A stretch of DNA of 64,000 nt from Actinocatenispora thailandica (GTDB lineage Bacteria; Actinomycetota; Actinomycetes; Mycobacteriales; Micromonosporaceae), in the NCBI RefSeq assembly GCF_016865425.1, contig NZ_AP023355.1, positions 7,252,198 to 7,316,197 of the forward strand, in the 5' to 3' direction. Each line of letters begins with the position of its first letter. Position 1 is the stretch's first letter. A program made the translations under genes and the position numbers. The notes under the pieces were generated by a model that was given only the letters and a program-made list of their open reading frames with translations, was not told the DNA's origin and searched no databases. This document shows, one piece after another, positions 43,606 through 51,591 of this stretch.

Positions 43606-45200
43606 CGGGCACGCTCCACCGCGGACCGGCTCGCCGGCATCGCGGCGAGGCTGGCGACGGTCAACCGCGCGGCGGCGAGATCACCGCCCGCCAGCGCCGC
43701 CGGCAGCAGGCCAGGATCGGGTTCGACCAGCTCGACGCGGTGGCCGGCGAACACCGCGTCCAGCCCGTCGAGCCAGGCCGACAACCGGTCGTACACGTCG
43801 GCGCCCGCCCCCGGCTCGACCGCGAGCCGCCCGCCCGGCTCCGCCGGGTCGGCCGGGCGCCGGTGCTGCGGGCTCGCCGGGGTTGCCGGCTCGTCCGAGA
43901 GCCGCCCGTTCGGGGCCGCCGGGTCGACCGGGTGCCGGTGCTGCGGGCTCGCCGGGGTCGCCGGTTCGACCGGGAGCCGGCCGAGCCCGGCCAGCGACCA
44001 ACGCAACAGGCGCGAACGGCGGAGCCGCGCCGCCCAGCGCCGGTAGCCGGCCGGCGCCGTCCCGGACCGCGCCTCGTCCCGCAGCCGGCGGCCGTCCCGC
44101 GCCGCCCGCTGCCAGCCAGCCAGTACCAGCAGGGCCTGCACCTGGTCGAGCAGCCGCACCGCGGGTGTCGTCGGTGGCCGCGGCCCGCCGGGCAACCGCT
44201 GCGCCTCGGCTTCCTGCACGACGTCGCCCTGGAGGACCAGCCGCACCAGAAATCCCGCCGGCCACGGGTACAGCGCCGGCCCGAGCGTGAGATGCAACCG
44301 GTCGAGCATCAGCCCGTCCCGATCGGTGCCGCGATCGGCCATCGCCACCCCGCCCGGCATCATCATCCCGCCGTGCTCGTGCCCACCGTGCTCGTGCCCA
44401 CCGTGCTCGTGCCCACCGTGCTCGTGCCCGCCGTTCTCGTGCCCGCCGTTCTCGTGCCCGCCGTTCTCGTGCCCGCCGTGCCCGGCTTGGTGACCCGCGT
44501 GCTCGTGTGTGCCGTGCTCGTGCCCACCGTGCTCGCCCCGTTCGTGCCCGCCGTGCTCGTCCCTGGGGTGCCCGGCTTGGCGACCCGCCTGCTCGTGCGC
44601 GCCGTGCTCGTGCGGGTGGGGCTCCTCCATCCCGCGCTCGCGCTTGCCGTGCCCGGGCTCGGTCTCGTCGTTTCCGCCGTGCTCGTCGGGCTCGTGCCCG
44701 CCGTGGTCGTGCTCGTCGTGTCCGCTGGGTTCGTGGTCTGCGTGCTCGGGCCGGTCCGGCGCGGCGGGCGGCTCGCCGTCGGCGTGCCGGTGTCCGCCGG
44801 GCGTACCGTCCGCATCCCGGTGCCCCGCGGCCCGTTGGCCGTCCGCGGGGCGGCGGCCGTCACTCGGCGCGGCGGGTCCGCTGGTTCCGGCGTCCGCGCC
44901 GGAACGCAGCGCGGTGATCGCGTCCTGCAGGGCGGCGTCGACCTCGTCCGGGCCGGTCACGGTGACCCGCCGGCGGGGCAGCGGGAGCTGGTCCCAGACC
45001 GCGTCGATCGCGTCGTCGAACTCGCCGGCCCCGGCACCGCAGACGACCAGCGTGTTCGCCTGCGCCGGGGCGTACGCGGGGAGCCACCCGTGCCGGTCGC
45101 ACCAGCGTTCCACCGCCATCCGGGCCGGCTCGCCGCCGGGGGCGGTGACGATCATCGGCCGCAGCGGGGTCATCCGCCGCAGCGTCGCGGTCAGACCCAT
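43602..45200 (-). CDS. NuoB-like/His-rich/NuoD-like fusion protein in reduced complex I operon
   Basis: A 532-residue protein of unusual design in the slot of nuoB-nuoD. Residues ~1-100 resemble NuoB: TLVVCGAGAGEFDDAIDAVW then DQLPLPRRRVTVTGPDEVDA parallels the LLVVAG..YDQMPEPKWVI..G core, but the cysteines that hold cluster N2 are absent. Residues ~115-285 are His/Gly/Glu-rich, with tandem HENGG and HEHGG pentapeptides. Residues ~300-345 (LMLDRLHLTLGPALYPWPAG, FLVRLVLQGDVVQEAEAQ) parallel the NuoD start (xLxLGPQHPxxHGxLRLxLxxDGExV), without the catalytic remainder. Then come Pro/Ala-rich repeats around 430-480. It overlaps nuoA by ten bases. It probably caps the membrane arm without electron transfer; the histidines suggest metal binding. 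Confidence 0.75.
   Translation of the reverse strand: MGLTATLRRMTPLRPMIVTAPGGEPARMAVERWCDRHGWLPAYAPAQANTLVVCGAGAGEFDDAIDAVWDQLPLPRRRVTVTGPDEVDAALQDAITALRSGADAGTSGPAAPSDGRRPADGQRAAGHRDADGTPGGHRHADGEPPAAPDRPEHADHEPSGHDEHDHGGHEPDEHGGNDETEPGHGKRERGMEEPHPHEHGAHEQAGRQAGHPRDEHGGHERGEHGGHEHGTHEHAGHQAGHGGHENGGHENGGHENGGHEHGGHEHGGHEHGGHEHGGMMMPGGVAMADRGTDRDGLMLDRLHLTLGPALYPWPAGFLVRLVLQGDVVQEAEAQRLPGGPRPPTTPAVRLLDQVQALLVLAGWQRAARDGRRLRDEARSGTAPAGYRRWAARLRRSRLLRWSLAGLGRLPVEPATPASPQHRHPVDPAAPNGRLSDEPATPASPQHRRPADPAEPGGRLAVEPGAGADVYDRLSAWLDGLDAVFAGHRVELVEPDPGLLPAALAGGDLAAARLTVASLAAMPASRSAVERAR
44371..44486 (-). repeat. 15-bp tandem repeat coding HEHGG/HENGG pentapeptides
   Basis: Within the NuoB/D-like fusion gene, a 15-bp unit (plus-strand form CCGTGCTCGTGCCCA, variants CCGTTCTCGTGCCCG) is repeated about seven times. 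More diverged copies extend to ~44700. The encoded pentapeptides are HEHGG and HENGG. Near-identical copies indicate recent slippage expansion, so the number is probably variable among strains. Confidence 0.85.
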
Positions 45201-45532
45201 CGCAGCGCGCCTTCCCGCCACGCGTACAGCACGCCGGCGACGAGCACCGCCAGGAACGCGAACATCTCGATCACCGCGCTGGCCCCGACCGAGGCGACCA
45301 CCAGCGTCCACGGGTACATGAAGACCATCTCCATGTCGAACGCGAGGAACAGCATCGTCACCGTGTACCAGCGCACGTGGTAGCGGGAGACGGCGTGCTC
45401 GACGGGTGGGTTCCCGGACAGGAACGGGGTGCGGGCGGTGCCCTGCGCGGCCACCCGGACCAGCCGACCCACGCCGTACAGGCCGGCGATCGCGAGGACC
45501 GCGAGCCCGCCCAGCAGCAGTACCGCGGTCAT
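45191..45532 (-). CDS. nuoA: NADH-quinone oxidoreductase subunit A (reduced complex I)
   Basis: A 113-residue three-helix subunit. It has the family motif VRWYTVTMLFLAFDMEMVFM followed by YPWTL, equivalent to FLIFDIEVVFLYPWA, and the preceding cysteine/glycine loop FLSGNPPVEHAVSRYH in a cysteine-free form. It is the first gene of the operon. Its ATG (45532) is 33 bp from a CsoR/RcnR-type palindrome at 45565-45581, so the operon promoter is probably under metal-dependent repression. It overlaps the next gene (45191-45200). Confidence 0.94.
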   Translation of the reverse strand: MTAVLLLGGLAVLAIAGLYGVGRLVRVAAQGTARTPFLSGNPPVEHAVSRYHVRWYTVTMLFLAFDMEMVFMYPWTLVVASVGASAVIEMFAFLAVLVAGVLYAWREGALRWV

Positions 45533-45564
45533 CGCACCGTCCTCGCCGTCACCATCGGCGTACG

Positions 45565-45581
45565 ATACCCCACGCGGGTAT
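45565..45581. promoter_or_regulatory. CsoR/RcnR-type operator before the nuo operon
   Basis: ATACCC-CACGC-GGGTAT (6-bp perfect arms) lies 33 bp upstream of the nuoA start. Inverted ATACCC/GGGTAT half-sites with a short GC centre are characteristic of CsoR/RcnR/FrmR (DUF156) repressors. Two similar sites occur 0.4 kb away before the divergent exporter, which makes chance occurrence unlikely. No csoR gene is in the window. Confidence 0.65.
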
Positions 45582-45681
45582 CTGCGACGAGTGCTTTCGG
45601 TGAATCGGTGCGCGCCGGCCGGCGGCCCCGTGCCGGCGGTGGCGCGGCTTCCGGACCGGCAACGGAACCGAGTACACCATC

Positions 45682-45885
45682 ATGTTCGGATGCGCGCACC
45701 TTCGGCGCACCCGGTCGGTGGCCGTCGGCGCAGCCGCGCTCGCCGCTGCCACCGGATGCGGCGACGGTCACCGCGCCGGCCGGTCGAGCGTGGCCGGCAC
45801 CGTCTCGCGCGCCCCCGGTGGCGACCGCGCGAACGTGCCGCGCGGCCCCGGTTGCGACCGCGCGCACGTGCCGCGCGGCCGATGA
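45682..45885 (+). CDS. Possible short lipoprotein between the CsoR-type sites
   Basis: A 67-residue frame beginning MFGCAHLRRTRSVAVGAAAL with a plausible lipobox (LAAATG then Cys). The mature part of ~40 residues is made of a repeated GGDRANVPRG/GCDRAHVPRG unit. No good ribosome-binding site is seen. It lies in the otherwise gene-free 540-bp gap 45533-46072. It could be a remnant of a secreted metal chaperone or chance; the signal-like start is the only positive evidence. Confidence 0.3.
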   Translation: MFGCAHLRRTRSVAVGAAALAAATGCGDGHRAGRSSVAGTVSRAPGGDRANVPRGPGCDRAHVPRGR

Positions 45886-45975
45886 TCCCGCACCACCTCC
45901 CGCGGGGCCTGGCGCGATGCCGGGTTGTCGCCACCTCTTCCCGGCGCCCGAGTTGCGCCGTGCGGTCGCGCTCAC

Positions 45976-46050
45976 ATACCCCCACGGGGTACTTGTGTTC
46001 CGTGGTTCGGGTGCGCTAACGTCCGGCAGCGCGATACCCCTAGGGGGTAT
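45976..46050. promoter_or_regulatory. Two CsoR/RcnR-type operators before the DHA2 exporter
   Basis: Site 1: TACCCC-CAC-GGGGTA at 45977-45991. Site 2: ATACCCC-TAG-GGGGTAT at 46034-46050, with perfect 7-bp arms. Both match the C/G-tract dyads bound by CsoR-family repressors. Site 2 ends 22 bp before the exporter ATG and probably overlaps its promoter. The spacing between them is 42 bp edge to edge. Confidence 0.7.
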
Positions 46051-46072
46051 TGCCATACCGTCGGAGGATGTC

Positions 46073-47503
46073 ATGTCGTTCGAAGCAACGGGTACGCGGC
46101 GCTGGTGGGCGCTGGGGTTCATCGCGCTGGCGCAGTTCATGGTGATCATGGACACCTCGATCATCGGGGTGGCGCTACCGCGGATGCGCACCGATCTCGG
46201 GTTCTCACCGGGCGGGTTGTCGTGGGTCTTCAACGCGTACGTGATCGCGCTGGCCGGTCTCCTGCTGCTCGGCGGCCGGCTGGCCGACCTGCTCGGCGCG
46301 CGCCGCGTGTTCGGTGCCGGGTGGGTGATCCTCGCGATCGGGTCGGTGCTCGCCGCGCTCGCCGGCACCGCCAGCGTGGAACTCGTCGGCCGGGTGGTGC
46401 AGGGAGCCGGCTCGGCGCTGATCGCGCCGTCGGCGTTGACCCTGCTGATGACGCTCTTCGGGGCACGGCCCGGCGAGCTCGGCAGGGCGCTGGCGATCTA
46501 CGGCGCCGCGGCACCGGCCGGCGGTACCGCAGGGGTGTTCCTCGGCGGCGTGATCACCCAGTGGCTGTCCTGGCCGTGGGTGTTCTGGCTGTACGTGCCG
46601 ATCGCCGCGGTCGCCATCATCGCCACGGCACTGCTGATGCCGGCCGCGGCCCGCCGGCGCGGGTCGGTGGACGTCACCGGTGCCGCCGCGGTGACCGGTG
46701 GCCTCGCCCTGGCCGTACTGGCGATCGTGCGCGCCCCGCAGGCCGGCTGGGCGGCGCCGTCGACCCTGGCCGTACTGGCCGGTGCCGTCGCCCTGCTGGC
46801 CGGGTTCCTTGTCCTGCAACGGATCCGGCGGGAGCCGCTGGTCCGGCTCGGGATCTTCCGCACCCCGCAGCTGGGCGCCGCGAACCTGGCGCAGGCGCTG
46901 CTCGGCGCGGCCTGGATCCCGATGTGGTACTTCCTGAACCTGTACCTGCAGCAGGTGCTCGGCTACGGCGCCTTCGCCAGCGGTACCGCCCTGCTGCCGA
47001 TGACGCTGCTCATCGTGGTCCTGATGGTCGCCGTCGCGCCCCGGTTGATCGCCCGGTTCGGTACCAAGCCGCTCATCGTCGGTGGCCTGCTCGCGCTGGC
47101 CGCCGGCCTGGTGTGGCTGTCGTTCGCGCGGCCCACCGGCAACTTCCTGGTCGACGTACTCCCGGCGTCGCTGCTCGCCGCGCTGGGCCAGGCGCTGGCG
47201 TTCATCCCCTCGCTGGGCACCGCCATCGGCAGCGCCCGGCCGGAGGAAGGCGGCCTGGCGGCCGGCATCGTCAACACGTCGTACCAGGTCGGCTCCGCGC
47301 TCGGGCTCGCCGCAATGACCGCCGTCGGCGTCTCCTACGGTGCGGACCGGATCGGGCACCCCACCGACCTCACCGCCGGCTACTCGGCCGCGTTCCTCGG
47401 CGCCGCCGGCATCGCCATCCTCGGCGCGCTACTGGTCCTGCTGGTGTTCCGGACTCGGCGACCGGAACGCGTGCCCGACTCGGAGCCGGCGACCGCACGC
47501 TGA
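46073..47503 (+). CDS. DHA2-family MFS exporter
   Basis: A 476-residue exporter, probably with 14 helices. It starts MSFEATGTRRWWALGFIALA followed by QFMVIMDTSIIGVALPRM, with motif A GGRLADLLGARRVFGAGWVI and motif C-like GGTAGVFLGGVITQWLSW. ATG 46073 has a GGAGG site and lies just behind a CsoR-type palindrome. Its expression is therefore likely derepressed by the same signal as the divergent nuo operon. DHA2 pumps usually export drugs; a metal-complex substrate is possible from the context. A strong terminator hairpin follows. Confidence 0.92.
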   Translation: MSFEATGTRRWWALGFIALAQFMVIMDTSIIGVALPRMRTDLGFSPGGLSWVFNAYVIALAGLLLLGGRLADLLGARRVFGAGWVILAIGSVLAALAGTASVELVGRVVQGAGSALIAPSALTLLMTLFGARPGELGRALAIYGAAAPAGGTAGVFLGGVITQWLSWPWVFWLYVPIAAVAIIATALLMPAAARRRGSVDVTGAAAVTGGLALAVLAIVRAPQAGWAAPSTLAVLAGAVALLAGFLVLQRIRREPLVRLGIFRTPQLGAANLAQALLGAAWIPMWYFLNLYLQQVLGYGAFASGTALLPMTLLIVVLMVAVAPRLIARFGTKPLIVGGLLALAAGLVWLSFARPTGNFLVDVLPASLLAALGQALAFIPSLGTAIGSARPEEGGLAAGIVNTSYQVGSALGLAAMTAVGVSYGADRIGHPTDLTAGYSAAFLGAAGIAILGALLVLLVFRTRRPERVPDSEPATAR

Positions 47504-47515
47504 CGCGCCGTCTCG

Positions 47516-47544
47516 GGGGCGTCGCCGACCACCGGCGACGCCCC
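47516..47544 (+). terminator. 12-bp perfect hairpin after the DHA2 exporter
   Basis: GGGGCGTCGCCG (47516-47527) pairs perfectly with CGGCGACGCCCC (47533-47544) around a 5-base loop, 13 bases after the stop codon. No T-tract follows. This is the strongest hairpin in the intergenic regions of the window. Confidence 0.75.
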
Positions 47545-47673
47545 TCGCAGCGCTAGGCGCCCGGGTGGCACGCCCCCGCGCGCGGCTCGGAATCGACACC
47601 GTGGCGAGAAAACTCGACATGGTGTAGATTTTTTGGGGCGTACGAAGTCCCCGGGAGACCCGACTGGAGAACC

Positions 47674-48522
47674 ATGAGCACGCGGAACTGGCTGATCACC
47701 GGCGTCAGCACCGGCCTCGGGCGCGCAATCGCCCTGGCTGCCCTGGCCGCCGGGCACACCGTCGCCGGCACCGTCCGCGCCGAGGCGGACCGGCGAGCCT
47801 TCGAAGAACTCAGCCCGGGGCGTGCTCACGGCCGCATCGTGGACGTGACGGACGGCGACACCGTCGCCGGCGTCGTCGCGGAGCTGGAACGAAGCGTCGG
47901 CCCGCTGGATGTCGTCATCGCCAACGCCGGTTACGGCCTGGAGGGAACCTTCGAGGAAACCCCGCTGGCCGAGGTGCGGCGACAGTTCGACGTCAACGTG
48001 TTCGGGGCCGTGGCCACCTTGCAGGCGGCCCTGCCGCACATGCGACGGCGCCGCCGCGGACACCTGATGGCCGTCACCTCCATGGGCGGGTTGATGGCCG
48101 TGCCCGGCATGTCCGCGTACTGCGGCAGCAAGTTCGCTCTGGAAGGCATCCTGGAGGCGCTGGGCAAGGAGGTCGCACAGTTCGGGATCCAGGTGACGGC
48201 GATCGAACCCGGCTCCTTCCGCACCGACTGGGCCGGACGGTCCATGACCCGCGCCGTGCGATCCATCGACGACTACGACGAGCTGTTCACCCCCATCCGC
48301 GAGGCCCGGCAGAAGGCCAGCGGAAACCAACTGGGCAATCCCGCCAAGGCCGGGGACGCCGTCGTGCACATCGCGTCGGTCGACCAGCCGCCGGCCCACC
48401 TCGTACTCGGCTCGGATGCGCTGCGGCTGGTCACGGCCGCGCGGACGGCGGTGGACAAGGACATTCGGGCGTGGGAGACGCTCTCGCGCACGACCGACTT
48501 CGCCGATGGCGCCCAGCTCTGA
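47674..48522 (+). CDS. Short-chain dehydrogenase/reductase
   Basis: A 282-residue classical SDR. The cofactor loop is NWLITGVSTGLGRAIALAAL, the structural NAG is in VIANAGYGLEGTFEE, the serine is in VTSMGGLMA and the catalytic pair is in SAYCGSKFALEGILEALGKE. A GIQVTAIEPGSFRTDW segment closes the active site. Its stop codon overlaps the ATG of the following TetR gene (TGATG). It is therefore cotranscribed with its probable regulator. The substrate is unknown. Confidence 0.93.
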   Translation: MSTRNWLITGVSTGLGRAIALAALAAGHTVAGTVRAEADRRAFEELSPGRAHGRIVDVTDGDTVAGVVAELERSVGPLDVVIANAGYGLEGTFEETPLAEVRRQFDVNVFGAVATLQAALPHMRRRRRGHLMAVTSMGGLMAVPGMSAYCGSKFALEGILEALGKEVAQFGIQVTAIEPGSFRTDWAGRSMTRAVRSIDDYDELFTPIREARQKASGNQLGNPAKAGDAVVHIASVDQPPAHLVLGSDALRLVTAARTAVDKDIRAWETLSRTTDFADGAQL

Positions 48523-49136
48523 TGACCGGCCATCACCCGGGGCGAAGCCGACGCGCCACCGAACGCAAGGGCGATGTCCGGGAGCGGTCCATTCTGGACA
48601 CCTGTGAAGCCCTACTGGCGCAGAAGGGCTACGACGCCATGACCGTCGGCGACCTCGCCCAGGGTGCCGGCATCACACGCGGCGCGCTGTACTTCTACTT
48701 CGGCTCCAAGCAAGAGGTGGTCACCGCACTCGTCGCCCGGACTGTGGAGCACTTGTGGGAACGGTCCCGGGCCACCGCGCAGGCCGAGGAGCCGCGCCAG
48801 GCCATCGCAGCAGCCATGCAGCGCACGGTCGAACTGTGGAACGAGCACGGCCTGGTCATGCGCACGGCGATCGACCTGTCGCTGACCGTGCCGGAGATTG
48901 GTGAACTCTGGCAGCACACGGCTGACCTGTTCATCGAGGCCATCACCGCCGTTCTGGAACGCGCCGGCATTCAGGCCGGCGCCAAGCCCTACCAGGCCCC
49001 GGCGATGGCACGTTCGCTGTGCTGGATGATCGAGCGCACCTTCTACCACGCCTCACAGGAATCCCGCGAGGAGCTCCGACAGGCATCGGCGACATGCGAA
49101 CACATCTGGCTGACCAGCGCCGGCCTGATCACCTGA
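48522..49136 (+). CDS. TetR-family transcriptional regulator
   Basis: A 204-residue regulator. The N-terminal HTH is SILDTCEALLAQKGYDAMTV, GDLAQGAGITRGALYFYFGS with KQEVVTALVART. The C-terminal helical domain (residues 80-200) would bind a ligand. It is coupled to the upstream SDR gene, so it probably controls an operon including itself. It is the last intact backbone gene before the island border at 49459; the 322-bp gap 49137-49458 shows no gene. Confidence 0.92.
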   Translation: MTGHHPGRSRRATERKGDVRERSILDTCEALLAQKGYDAMTVGDLAQGAGITRGALYFYFGSKQEVVTALVARTVEHLWERSRATAQAEEPRQAIAAAMQRTVELWNEHGLVMRTAIDLSLTVPEIGELWQHTADLFIEAITAVLERAGIQAGAKPYQAPAMARSLCWMIERTFYHASQESREELRQASATCEHIWLTSAGLIT

Positions 49137-49458
49137 GCATCGCTTCTGCCTGCAGTCCCGACATCCACACCAGGCCGGGCGGCGCCGGCCGACGGCGGCC
49201 ACCGACAGTCGCCGCCAGCGCGGCGCGGATGCAACGAGGGGATCACCACCCTGTACCGCGCGACCGCAGCCAGGAATAGCACAAGAAACGACCGGCCGAA
49301 TAGCAGCAAGAATCCTGGGCGAGTCTCCGGACCGGCGGTGAGAATCCGAAGGGTAATCAGCCGCTTGGCGGGTCGACGATCGCATGGCATCCGCGTGACA
49401 CCCAGGGATCGACTCGGCCATACCGGAAAAGGTATTTCCGCCGGTCAAGGCAGGTGCA

Positions 49459-49496
49459 TCGCGTGGGACTCGAACCCACAACCTACGGATTAAAAG
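49459..49496. other. Left attachment site (38-bp duplicate of tRNA-Lys 3' half)
   Basis: Thirty-eight bases are identical to 63467-63504 inside the tRNA-Lys gene, from the acceptor-proximal 3' side through the T-arm and variable loop into the anticodon loop. Sequence on both sides of the match then diverges at once, and the left copy lacks a 5' half. This is the direct repeat expected after integration of an element into the 3' end of a tRNA gene. Confidence 0.9.
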
Positions 49497-49784
49497 CCCA
49501 TAGCCTTGTTGATCTTTAGCTCAACGGCTATGAACTTGATTTACCTTAGATTACCACAGCATCGCCTCGTTGCACAGCGAACCTGCCCGATCGCCGACTG
49601 CGCACGGTGACGGAACTGAAAGCTAGCGCAATCTAACGAAAAGTAAGTTCAGCCCGATGGAGCACCGTTGGAGCACCCAGCGGCGGAGAGTCGACTGCGG
49701 CAACCGGCCAAGGCACGGGACGAAACTGCGCCTGACTCGGCCGGTGAACTACCACAAAATGTGTGATCCGGCCCCGCCAGTGAA

Positions 49785-50027
49785 GCGTTGACGATGTCGT
49801 GCCACATCGCTGAGCAACTGTTCCCGACAATTTCACTCTGAGTAAGTATTTCGGGAGGCGCCGTCGTTCATCTCCTCTGCCAGGCCGAGCACCCATCGAT
49901 CGCTCACCCAGCCGAGTCGACTGTGCGCGGCTGTCAGAGGCCCCTGTCGGGGAACGAACAGTGGGGCCCGGCTCAAGAGACGCTGTGGTCGGTACCACCG
50001 AGATCGTCGAGGAGGTCGGCGAGTGCG
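49785..50027. repeat. 243-bp direct repeat, copy 1
   Basis: This segment is about 90% identical to 53553-53795, in the same orientation. Both contain TCACTCTGAGTAAGTATTTC, the GGGGAACGAACAGTGGGG string and the CACCGAGATCGTCGAGGAGG end. The copies flank a 3.5-kb block with the MFS, IS5, IS110 and barnase/barstar pieces. On the minus strand they contain what looks like a gene end (LADLLDDLGGTDHSVS-stop). Confidence 0.8.
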
Positions 50028-50171
50028 GCCGGGCGGCGACCCTGTTCGCGCTGACCTGCCTGTCGTTCCCGACCTTCGTGCTCGGCCTGCTGCCGTTGTA
50101 CTTCCTGTTCTACCGGCTGCATCTGGCCGGCATCACGTTCTTCCCCGGCCGCCTGGCGCGGAGTACTGACG

Positions 50172-50530
50172 GTGGTGCAGCTGATCACGGTCGCCCTGAT
50201 CGCCGGCGCAGCGGCCGTGTTCTTCCACAGCGCCTTCCAGGTCCTGCTCCCCGGGGTAGTCGACGAGACAGGCCTCGCCGAAGGCAACGCCAAGCTGCTG
50301 GGCAGCCGCGAGGTCGCCCAGGTCAGCGGGCCAGAACTCGGCGGCCTGATCGCCCAGGCCGGCGGCCCGGTGATCGGCCTGCTGGCCAACGCGGCCAGCT
50401 TCGCCGTCTCACTCTGCTGCCTGACCGCCATGCAGCGCCACCACGCGATCGCCGGTCCGGCCACTCGACCGACACGGGCGTGTTCGCCGGTCTACGCTTC
50501 GCCTGGCACGACCCCGTCTCAGCCGGCCTT
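50172..50530 (+). pseudogene. MFS transporter fragment (MFS_3 type), frameshifted
   Basis: An internal piece of an MFS exporter. FFHSAFQVLLPGVVDETGLA, EGNAKLLGSREVAQVSGPEL and GLLANAASFAVSLCCLTAMQ match the helix 4-6 region of MFS_3 proteins. After about 50450 similarity continues in another frame (GVFAGLRFAWHDPVSAG). Membrane-type sequence also precedes it at 50040-50130 in a further frame (LFALTCLSFPTFVLGLLPLY), possibly more of the gene. Both ends are missing, so it is a remnant. Confidence 0.75.
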
Positions 50531-50665
50531 GCAAGCAAGGCGACACCAGAATGCCCGCTCGATGCCGCCAAAATCAGGCTTCACCTCCATCAACCCGAGC
50601 AACGATCCCTCCCGGGCCAAGCAATTCGGCAGACTATTAACCACGGCCACATAGGAAGAGATAAT

Positions 50666-51109
50666 CTAGCTTCGGATCACGGAAATAGGTTCCCCACCGT
50701 CAACATATATGAGGTAGCCGGCCTCCGGATCGTTCTCGCTCTCCCCCTCGGGGACGACCCCGAGCCCCAGGGTGGGACGTGGAAGCCAACCGACGTCTCG
50801 CGCGGGAGTGAAGATCCGCACATCGCGCACTATCACATTCGTTGGCGGAATTCCAATCATGCAAACAATTCCTGCGCGGAGATCCTCAACAGAAGGTTCA
50901 GTACGCCACGGAGTATTGATCCACTCGGCGCTGTCGACGCGCGAAGGTAGGGAGATTTTCCCACTCCATCGGATCTGAGACTCCGGATCAGGCTCACGCC
51001 ACGGCCATTCAATAGAAACGTAGTGTTTCGTTATGCTCTCGACTCGAGCATCCGTAGGCTCGCAGGACAGCGTTAACGTCTGTCCCACTCTAAAATCGTC
51101 CTGCAGCAT
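50666..51109 (-). CDS. Hypothetical cytosolic protein in the island
   Basis: A 147-residue protein starting MLQDDFRVGQTLTLSCEPTD. It reads as a mixed beta fold (GKISLPSRVDSAEWINTPW, PPTNVIVRDVRIFTPARDVG) with a short ending YLIYVDGGEPISVIRS. Composition is lower in GC than the backbone, yet the protein is not low-complexity, which argues for a real gene. There is no signal peptide or membrane segment. The island context makes an immunity protein conceivable; I recognise no family. Confidence 0.6.
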   Translation of the reverse strand: MLQDDFRVGQTLTLSCEPTDARVESITKHYVSIEWPWREPDPESQIRWSGKISLPSRVDSAEWINTPWRTEPSVEDLRAGIVCMIGIPPTNVIVRDVRIFTPARDVGWLPRPTLGLGVVPEGESENDPEAGYLIYVDGGEPISVIRS

Positions 51110-51243
51110 TACGTGTTGTCCAATCTTGCATGCCTACCCACAGTGGCAGGATTTGAATTGTTATAGCTCACCCGGGCGAGACCAGAACATCCGCCATGGG
51201 GTCTTGTCGAGAGCTCCTGTAATTCGTCACCACTGAGCCTTTT

Positions 51244-51440
51244 TCATCCTGCTGCGAGTTCGTGGTTGTGCAGGACGTGGATGGCTTTGGCGAGGTGGCC
51301 GGCGCGGTGCGGGCTGCAGCGTAGCTTGGCGAGTACCTTCCAGGTCTTGAGCTGTGCGTTCGCGCGTTCGCCGGGGCCGCGTAGCCGTGCGTGGGCGCGG
51401 TTGGCTGCCTTCTGCGATTCGGCAGCTCCTGCGCGATCCG
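51244..51440 (-). pseudogene. IS5-family transposase, C-terminal fragment
   Basis: The minus strand encodes SQKAANRAHARLRGPGERAN, AQLKTWKVLAKLRCSPHRAG and HLAKAIHVLHNHELAAG before TGA at 51246. This is the characteristic end of DDE_Tnp_4/IS5-type transposases (RAHARLRGPGERANAQLK...LRCSPHRAGH). There is no start codon or catalytic core. An N-terminal fragment of the same type of transposase occurs in the opposite orientation at 53204-53389. Confidence 0.75.
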
Positions 51441-51591
51441 CACATCCACACCAGGCTCACGCTCCGGCGTCTGACCAGCCGCCTGCCCAGCGGAATCCTC
51501 CGCCGCTGACTCCCACTCCGACACAGACGATCCTTCCCGCCGAGACACTCGCCCCAGCATTCTGGATCACCAGCCCACCCACAGAGTTCCT

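Noticed and set aside
37012-45532. Ordinary respiratory complex I operon
   Set aside because: The NADH module (E, F, G), NuoI and real NuoB, C, D are absent and the quinone-site loops of NuoH are degenerate, so a standard NADH dehydrogenase function is not supported.
49457-49535. Possible second tRNA-Lys gene
   Set aside because: Only the 3' half matches the tRNA. The upstream half cannot form a D-arm or the acceptor stem, so this is an attachment-site remnant.
49633-49998. 121-residue minus-strand frame in repeat copy 1
   Set aside because: It crosses the breakpoint of the 243-bp repeat and only part of it is shared with copy 2, so it is not a conserved gene.
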